DNA of 10,535 nucleotides from an uncultured Lachnospiraceae bacterium (GTDB taxonomy: Bacteria; Bacillota; Clostridia; Lachnospirales; Lachnospiraceae): assembly GCA_910588885.1 (NCBI GenBank), contig CAJUSQ010000053.1, positions 8,177 to 18,711 of the forward strand, given 5' to 3'. A program made the position numbers and the translations under genes. The stretch's first letter is position 1; the number at the start of each line of letters is the position of its first letter. This document shows positions 5,397 through 10,535 of the stretch, piece by piece. The notes under the pieces are model-generated. The model made no database searches. It was not told where the DNA came from and worked only from the letters and a program-made list of their open reading frames with translations.

Positions 5397-8300
5397 TTAA
5401 AAGTCATATTCCTCCACGATGCTGACCTGGCCCACCCGGATTGCAGTCAGCACCGTATCTACTTTTTCCCCGATAATCTCGATTTTCGCCGGCGGGGTTG
5501 CCATAATTACCTGCAGCCCCAGCCCGTTCAGAAAGTCCATCATAGAAAGGATCCGTTCGTCGTCCATCTTGTCAAAGGCTTCGTCCAGAAGCATCAAACG
5601 TACACTGTTTCCATAACGGTACAGCTGGTAAAAGGAGGCGGCAATGGCAACATAGTAAGGCACCTGGGTCTCGCTTCCGCTTTTTTCCCCATAAATATCG
5701 GAAAAACGCTGGATTGAGCCGTCCCGCTTATGAATCTCGATATCATAGTCCAGATAAGAACGGTAATCCGTATATTCTTCCACGATTTTCTGACCGTTAT
5801 CGTCCTTTGTCATCAATTTGTCAAAAAGCTCCGCCATCTCCTCCCGGTATTCCGCTTCAAAGGCGCTGGTCCAAAGATTCAGCCCCTCCTGGTTGTTTTC
5901 CGAGGTAATCATCCGGTACAGCCCTTCCTTCTTCTTGTCAAAGCTGATTTTGAAATGATAGCTGTCATCTCCGTAGTAAATACGGTCTAAAGCTTTATTC
6001 AGATTCCGGAATTCACTTTTTGCCGCCTCGATATACTCTTTCATTTTGGAGAGGAAGTCGCTTTTAAAGATCTCCTCGCAATCCTCCTTTGCCCGGCGCA
6101 GCCGTTCTTCATAGCGCAAAATCTCTACGGACTTCAGTTTCTGTACCGCCTCCCGGTAATCGGACATCCCTTCCATTCCAATTCGGAAATCTTGTGTAAA
6201 ATCATGATTAAATTTATACTGTAAATCCTTTAATCCTCCGGTTCCGTTTAGCAGTGCTTCTTTTTCATTAAAATACTTCGCCCGCTGGGGCGCAAAATTC
6301 TCGGCAATGGTACGGGCGGATTTGGACTTACTGTTCTGCTGATATTTTTCCTCCGCCTCCTGATAGGAAACTCCGTCCGCATCTGCCTGCTGCTGCAGCC
6401 AATGTTCCTCCGCCTGATATTGTTCCTGCTCCCTTTTCTGATCTTCCTCGGCTTTCTCAATCTGCAGTTCCAGCCGGCTGGAGCTCCGTTCCAGGGTCCG
6501 CTTCTCTTCTTCCAGAATCCCCTTTTCCTTTTCTTTATTTGCTGATTTTAGCTTTAATTCTATAAGGGTTGGGTCCTCCGATGCCTCCTCCAGCTCTTTT
6601 TGCGCTTTTTTTCGCTCCTGCTTCAATTCTGCAACCCTTGCAGGTTCGTACATATACATTTTTATTAATTCCAGATTTACTTTTTCAGCGCTTTCCAGAA
6701 CCGAATGATATACCGTCAGCTGATCCCGCAGTTCCTTACGGCTTTGGCTCTTTTCCACCAGCTCGTTTTTCACATTGATCATCTGTACCCGGTACGCATT
6801 CTGACCGATGAAGGGATCCCGGTAATCGGCCGGATTCAGATGACGCACCACATATCCCTGATACAGCATACATTCCGGCGTTATGGCAATGGAATGTTGT
6901 TCCAGTTCCTGCACCCGTTCACAGCGAATCACCCGGCCCAATATATAATTGGCATAGGCTTTCGCGTAACGGTTTTCGCTCTGCACCACATAGGCCAGAG
7001 AATCCCGATTCAGTTGGTATTCCAACGGTATTTTTCCGGTATTCAAAATTCCCGCCGTATGAATCCGCTCCCGGTTTTTGTTATATACTTCCAGGGCAAC
7101 GGCATAGTATTCCGGTTCCACCACCAGATAAAATTTCTGGGTATGAAAATATCCTTCCACCGCATTGACCCACACCGGGTCCGTAATTTCCAGCAATTCC
7201 GCCAGAATATGAACGCCGGACCGGATCCCCCGGCTTTTGAACTCCCGTTCTACCGCCTCCTTCAGCTCCTGAGTCTTGGCAGGATACTGAAGCCTTCGTT
7301 TTTCCAATTCCCGTTGTTTTCGCTGGAGTTTTCCGATTTCTTCGTCCAGCTTACTAAGCTCCAGCATATATCCGGCCTGCTGCTGCCGCAGGTTTTCCAG
7401 CATCCGGCGGTTTCCGGCTTCCAGCTTTTCTACAATCTTATTTTTCTCCCCATCTTCTTCGGGATTTTTCAGGACTTCCAATTCCGAATGGGTAATCAGT
7501 TTTTCTTCCAGCTTCTGCAGATTCAGCAAATACTGTTTTAATGCAAACAGCTGTTCCTGCAGCCTCTCTTCCTTTTCTTCCCCTTCGGCAATGCGTTTCT
7601 CCAAATCTTCCAGTTGGCGTTCTGCTTCTTCCACCAGCTTATGGGAAGCATTTTCACGAATGGAAACCTTGATCGCCATAATTTGATCTTCCAGGTCTTT
7701 CAGCTGTCCTTCCAACAGCTTCCGTCTGGAATTGTCCGAAGCCAGGCTCTGTTTTTTCAGCCGCAGGTCCTGTTCCAGCTCCAAAAGCGCCTGCTCCCTG
7801 GCCCGCTTTCCCGCAATGGCCAACAGCAGCTCGTTCACCCGGATATCGTGTTCTTTCTCTTCTACCGCCTCATATTTTTCCAAAATCGTTTCCAAAGCCT
7901 GCAGCTGCTTCCCGGAGCGTTCCAATAGCTGTTCCAGTTCGGTTAGGGTTTCGATATTTTCTCTTAAAGACACCACGTCCACATGAGCCTCTGATAATAC
8001 GAACTTATTAATAAAATCCTTCACATTGTCCATAGGCTTAAAAGCCAGGGATTTTGGGATAATATCAAAAAATTTATCGTCCAGATTCCCCATCCGCCGT
8101 TTAAACTGGTCCCGGGCCGCATTTTTCTGGTCGATAAACCGAATCCGCTTTCCTTTTACTTTAAATTCCTCGGCCAGGGCCGGGCGCTCCCCTTCCATAA
8201 AAGACAAATCTTCCAGGCGGCATTCTTCCCGGTACCATCTGGTCTGTACGGCGCTTTCTTCATCCGCCGACATCATATGTACCCCGATTACAAAATACCG

Positions 8301-8615
8301 CTCTCCTTTTTCCTCATAAAATTCCAGGGCAACATTGGCGGGAACTGCGTTTTTCCTAAGATAGGTTTCCCCTACATTGCCGATTTTACAGCGGACATAA
8401 CCTTTCAGGCTCCGGTTTCCTTTTTCATTGGCCGCCGTATTAAATTTCCGTGTATTGGTGGTCAAAACCAGCTGAATCGCGTCCAGAATCGTAGACTTCC
8501 CGGCTGTATTTTCTCCGCTGATCAGGGTAGAGCCATGGAGGGAAATCCGTTCGTTTTCAAAATAGTGCCAGTTAATCAGCTGTACTCTGGTTAAAATCTT
8601 CTTCTGGTTCTCCAT
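5397..8615 (-). CDS. jetC: Wadjet SMC-like ATPase JetC (MukB/SbcC-like)
   Basis: JetC is the ATP-driven SMC motor that is thought to extrude DNA loops in the JetABC complex and so recognise small circular DNA. The 1072-residue protein has the full SMC plan: Walker A G34-ENTAGK40-S with DAIQ Q-loop (45-48) near the N-terminus; a long coiled coil at about 215-455; a globular hinge-like region at about 456-615; a returning coiled coil at about 616-770; and a C-terminal head with ABC signature S979-G-S-E982, Walker B LMLLDE (1007-1012) and D-loop FDKMD. The start at 8615 (MENQKK) follows GGAGGAGG by five bases; an upstream ATG at 8663 would add 16 residues and lacks such a site. It overlaps jetB by 44 bp. 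All nucleotide-binding motifs are intact, so it should be a working ATPase. Confidence 0.95.
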   Translation of the reverse strand: MENQKKILTRVQLINWHYFENERISLHGSTLISGENTAGKSTILDAIQLVLTTNTRKFNTAANEKGNRSLKGYVRCKIGNVGETYLRKNAVPANVALEFYEEKGERYFVIGVHMMSADEESAVQTRWYREECRLEDLSFMEGERPALAEEFKVKGKRIRFIDQKNAARDQFKRRMGNLDDKFFDIIPKSLAFKPMDNVKDFINKFVLSEAHVDVVSLRENIETLTELEQLLERSGKQLQALETILEKYEAVEEKEHDIRVNELLLAIAGKRAREQALLELEQDLRLKKQSLASDNSRRKLLEGQLKDLEDQIMAIKVSIRENASHKLVEEAERQLEDLEKRIAEGEEKEERLQEQLFALKQYLLNLQKLEEKLITHSELEVLKNPEEDGEKNKIVEKLEAGNRRMLENLRQQQAGYMLELSKLDEEIGKLQRKQRELEKRRLQYPAKTQELKEAVEREFKSRGIRSGVHILAELLEITDPVWVNAVEGYFHTQKFYLVVEPEYYAVALEVYNKNRERIHTAGILNTGKIPLEYQLNRDSLAYVVQSENRYAKAYANYILGRVIRCERVQELEQHSIAITPECMLYQGYVVRHLNPADYRDPFIGQNAYRVQMINVKNELVEKSQSRKELRDQLTVYHSVLESAEKVNLELIKMYMYEPARVAELKQERKKAQKELEEASEDPTLIELKLKSANKEKEKGILEEEKRTLERSSSRLELQIEKAEEDQKREQEQYQAEEHWLQQQADADGVSYQEAEEKYQQNSKSKSARTIAENFAPQRAKYFNEKEALLNGTGGLKDLQYKFNHDFTQDFRIGMEGMSDYREAVQKLKSVEILRYEERLRRAKEDCEEIFKSDFLSKMKEYIEAAKSEFRNLNKALDRIYYGDDSYHFKISFDKKKEGLYRMITSENNQEGLNLWTSAFEAEYREEMAELFDKLMTKDDNGQKIVEEYTDYRSYLDYDIEIHKRDGSIQRFSDIYGEKSGSETQVPYYVAIAASFYQLYRYGNSVRLMLLDEAFDKMDDERILSMMDFLNGLGLQVIMATPPAKIEIIGEKVDTVLTAIRVGQVSIVEEYDF

Positions 8616-9216
8616 TGTCGCCTCCTCCTGCATATTCTGCAAGCTTCTGCTCCGCCTGTTCATAATATTGGTTGATGTCTTCCACGGTCACGGCCATAAT
8701 TACCGAAGGGTAAATGACGATCCGTGTATCCGCCTGGTTCACATCCCCGTCCAGGTTCTGAATCAGATTATATCTCCGAAACAGGCTGACCATATGCCGT
8801 TCCATCCCCTTATCCATCATAGGCTTTGTTTTCAGTTTCAGCATCGCATATTTTTCCCGAATCTCCTCCATCAAAACCGTTACCTCTTCCGAATAGGTTC
8901 CCAATTCTTTTCTTTTTTCAATATAGAGGAGCCTTAAAATCAATAGCAAAATACTCTCATATTTGTTCAAAGCCATACGGCCTGTCCCAAACTGGTTCAC
9001 CAGGGCAATGACCCCCTGGTCTTCATTGATTCTCAATTCATAGCCCAGCAAGTCAAAGTACGGGACAAACAGCTCTTCTCTGTTCTGCCGTACAAAAACA
9101 TAATCCTTCTTGGTATCTTCTTTTTTCTTTAATAGAAAACATTGATTCAACAGCTTATTGGCAGCTGTCCGAAACCGCTCCTTCTGTGCTACTGATTCAT
9201 TTAATATTTCAAACAT
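8572..9216 (-). CDS. jetB: Wadjet subunit JetB (MukE-like, DUF4194/DUF6063-type)
   Basis: JetB is the MukE-like winged-helix partner that bridges the JetA kleisin and the JetC heads. This protein has 214 residues, the usual small size. It shows alternating helical and beta segments: LNQCFLLKKKEDTKKDYVFVRQNREELFVPYFDLLGYELRI at about 24-64, a long helix with ESILLLILRLLYIEKRK near 86-102, RHMVSLFRRYNLIQ near 141-154 and IVIYPSVIMAVT near 166-177, ending in an acidic tail (PEEDFNQSTAD). No catalytic motif is expected. The ATG at 9216 has GGAAAGGAAG just upstream. Its 3' end overlaps jetC by 44 bp, suggesting translational coupling and fixed stoichiometry. The assignment rests mainly on size and position between jetA and jetC, since the sequence alone is poorly conserved. 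Confidence 0.87.
   Translation of the reverse strand: MFEILNESVAQKERFRTAANKLLNQCFLLKKKEDTKKDYVFVRQNREELFVPYFDLLGYELRINEDQGVIALVNQFGTGRMALNKYESILLLILRLLYIEKRKELGTYSEEVTVLMEEIREKYAMLKLKTKPMMDKGMERHMVSLFRRYNLIQNLDGDVNQADTRIVIYPSVIMAVTVEDINQYYEQAEQKLAEYAGGGDNGEPEEDFNQSTAD
8621..8628 (-). promoter_or_regulatory. Ribosome binding site that fixes the jetC start
   Basis: The minus strand reads GGAGGAGG five bases before the ATG at 8615, within the jetB coding region. This purine-rich site decides between the MENQKK start and the two upstream in-frame ATGs, and the following VQLINWHYF segment is the expected beginning of an SMC head domain. Confidence 0.85.
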
Positions 9217-9499
9217 TTTCTTCCTTTCCGATCAAAATTCAAAATATTAATTTTTGATTTTATTTCTTTTACTTATCCTTTTCTATTTCTGTATCTATTA
9301 CATTTTTATTTTATTAATTTATGATTTAATTTTATTCCGGTATACTATTATGCAATTAAGCAAATCTTTTTCTACACATGTTTCTCCAAACAGTACAAAG
9401 AGGGAAAACGGGGTTAAATGGATTTGCAAAAGTTCCCGTAAAGGAAATAGCCATTTTATAATAAGCATTCGTATTGGATTCACGATTATTTCCGACGTA
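9217..9499 (-). other. AT-rich intergenic gap between jetA and jetB, no gene seen
   Basis: This 283-bp stretch separates jetA from jetB. Bases 9241-9340 have only 15 G or C in 100, far below the flanking genes. I see no supported coding sequence: the longest ATG reading on the minus strand near 9356-9454 is 32 codons without a ribosome binding site. An imperfect inverted repeat ATCAAAAATT (9258-9249) / AATTTTGAT (9239-9231) with a nine-base loop stands immediately before the jetB ribosome binding site. It could be an mRNA hairpin but is AU-only in its core and weak. No convincing promoter pair is visible; TTGCAT with a poor AAATTA -10 is the nearest. Whether this is a regulatory spacer or scar of an insertion cannot be told. 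Confidence 0.7.
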
Positions 9500-10535
9500 T
9501 TAACTTTTCCTCAGCTCAAAATACGGCAATTCATAGCCGGCCAGTTCTATCCGTTCGTGGAACCGCTTCATCCGGTAATGGTTGGAACGGTTTCCCGCAT
9601 AGATACTGATATAAATAATCCGTATCAGATCCCGGCGGGATTCTATCGGAATCTCCTTTACCGAAATCTGTTCCCGGTCTCCCATCAGTTCCGTCACATA
9701 CTCATCAATATTTTTCCTGGAAAACCGGTTCCGGTTCTTCTGCCTCAGGGCTTCTTTATAGAGCTGACGTTCTTCCTCGCTCAATCTGCTTTCTGCTGAA
9801 ATCTCATCCACAACCCCGGCTTTTCTGGTTATCGGCATGGTCTTAATAGATTCCGGCGCCAAATATCCTTGGGGAAACAGGGAAAACAATTGCTGCAATC
9901 CGCCATCCGCTTCTTCCGTCAAATCCAATGGCTCCTCCCGGTTCCATTCTTCTGCCAGTCCATTTAAAATCCTGGAAATTTTTCCTTCTATATTATTTCC
10001 CCCGGACAATAAAAAACGCGCCCGGGCTACCGCATTCCGCATATATCTGGCATGCTTTCTGTCAATTTCCTCAATAATATCGTCCAAACGATAAAAAGAA
10101 GACTTTACATCCAAGAGCAGATTCACCAAGTCATCATATGCCGCTTCCCGGTCTTCCACCTGCTCAATTTCCATATAACCAGCCACCGCACGATCCATCA
10201 CCTGGGCTGACGCCAGAATATCTTCAATTCTTTCTATAATAGAACTTCGGAAATAGGAAATATTCTCACTGGTTTTCATGCGCAGATACGCTTTTGATCC
10301 GATATTTTTATGATATTCAAAGAAATGCTCTAAGATTTCCGCTGCCCCCATCTCATTGGTCTGCTGGTCCATATGGCGCTTAATACCAATGTTCAGCTTC
10401 TTCAGCTCCGAAACCAGACGCTCCGTATTCTCCTGTACCCCTTTTATGACCAGCTCATAGGGCCTGCCATACAATTCCCGGTTCTGCAGGCTGGCATGAA
10501 TCTGGGAAATGATTCCCTGATACTCTGTCTCTTCT
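9500..10535 (-). CDS. jetA: Wadjet kleisin subunit JetA, partial (N-terminal part beyond the window)
   Basis: JetA is the MukF/kleisin-like subunit that links the two JetC heads and JetB. The frame is open from the right edge (10534) to a TGA/TAA-type stop at 9500, giving 344 visible codons. It is largely helical and charged, as expected for the middle and C-terminal kleisin regions: LVSELKKLNIGIKRHMD, IIERIEDILASAQVMDRAVAGYMEIEQVEDREAAYDDLVNLLLDVKSSFYRLDDIIEEIDRKHARYMRNAVARARFLL, then a C-terminal domain around IPIESRRDLIRIIYISIYAGNRS and FHERIELAGYELPYFELRKS. A TTG at 10474 is in frame but has coding-like sequence before it (QIHASLQNRE), so the true start lies outside. Resemblance to the Clostridial DUF5716-type JetA is my recollection of the family, supported mainly by its place before jetB and jetC. 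Confidence 0.85.
   Translation of the reverse strand, partial: EETEYQGIISQIHASLQNRELYGRPYELVIKGVQENTERLVSELKKLNIGIKRHMDQQTNEMGAAEILEHFFEYHKNIGSKAYLRMKTSENISYFRSSIIERIEDILASAQVMDRAVAGYMEIEQVEDREAAYDDLVNLLLDVKSSFYRLDDIIEEIDRKHARYMRNAVARARFLLSGGNNIEGKISRILNGLAEEWNREEPLDLTEEADGGLQQLFSLFPQGYLAPESIKTMPITRKAGVVDEISAESRLSEEERQLYKEALRQKNRNRFSRKNIDEYVTELMGDREQISVKEIPIESRRDLIRIIYISIYAGNRSNHYRMKRFHERIELAGYELPYFELRKS

Noticed and set aside
6705..7541. 278-codon plus-strand open frame
   Set aside because: Antisense shadow within the jetC coiled-coil and hinge coding region, without recognisable domain.
8616..8663. Longer jetC start (MNRRSRSLQNMQEEAT...)
   Set aside because: The GGAGGAGG site lies inside this extension and points to the ATG at 8615.
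9356..9454. 32-codon minus-strand ORF in the jetA-jetB gap (MAISFTGTFANPF...)
   Set aside because: No Shine-Dalgarno sequence before the ATG and no recognisable product; kept only as a description of the gap.
9254..9799. 181-codon plus-strand open frame across the jetA-jetB gap
   Set aside because: Half of it is antisense to the jetA 3' end; the hydrophobic start is the product of AT-rich DNA, and there is no ribosome binding site.
10472..10474. TTG as jetA start
   Set aside because: The frame stays open with helical, JetA-like sequence to the window edge, and no ribosome binding site precedes the TTG.

Overview
The window reads as chromosome of a low-to-mid GC Firmicute, most likely a Clostridia / Lachnospiraceae-type gut bacterium. 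The support is strong GGAGG ribosome binding sites, sigma-A type promoters, tandem FMN riboswitches, a secreted cell-wall-binding-repeat + CAP protein, and the style of the RibU, RibD and Jet proteins. Every gene I can support lies on the minus strand, so transcription runs from high to low coordinates.

Layout in transcription order. (1) 10535-4108 holds a Wadjet (JetABCD) plasmid/phage defence operon: jetA (5' end outside the window), an unusual 283-bp AT-rich gap, jetB, jetC (overlapping jetB by 44 bp) and jetD (26 bp after jetC). JetA/B/C are the MukF/MukE/MukB-like parts of an SMC loop-extruding complex and JetD is the Toprim (topoisomerase VI-like) nuclease that cuts circular DNA. The sequences look more like the Clostridial type II form than type I, but that is inference. 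(2) 4103-2821 holds a good promoter directly behind the jetD stop and a gene for an exported protein with choline/cell-wall-binding-like aromatic repeats and a C-terminal CAP/SCP domain. (3) 2808-1 holds a riboflavin island: a perfect-consensus promoter, FMN riboswitch + terminator, ribU (riboflavin ECF transporter S component), a second FMN riboswitch + terminator, ribD (deaminase/reductase) and ribE (riboflavin synthase, running off the window at base 1).

How it works together. FMN sensed by the first riboswitch would switch off riboflavin uptake and, because there is no clear terminator or strong promoter between ribU and the second riboswitch, probably also part of the biosynthetic transcription. 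The second riboswitch then adds a dedicated gate on ribDE. In both leaders the 5' arm of the terminator is complementary to the 5' conserved strand of the aptamer, suggesting the same antitermination logic. The defence operon has no recognisable terminator before the CAP gene, whose promoter begins four bases after jetD.

The points most worth a second look are the Wadjet operon with its AT-rich jetA-jetB gap, the two serial FMN switches with co-varying terminators, and the last ~18 in-frame residues of ribE, which do not look like riboflavin synthase and may mark a frameshift.
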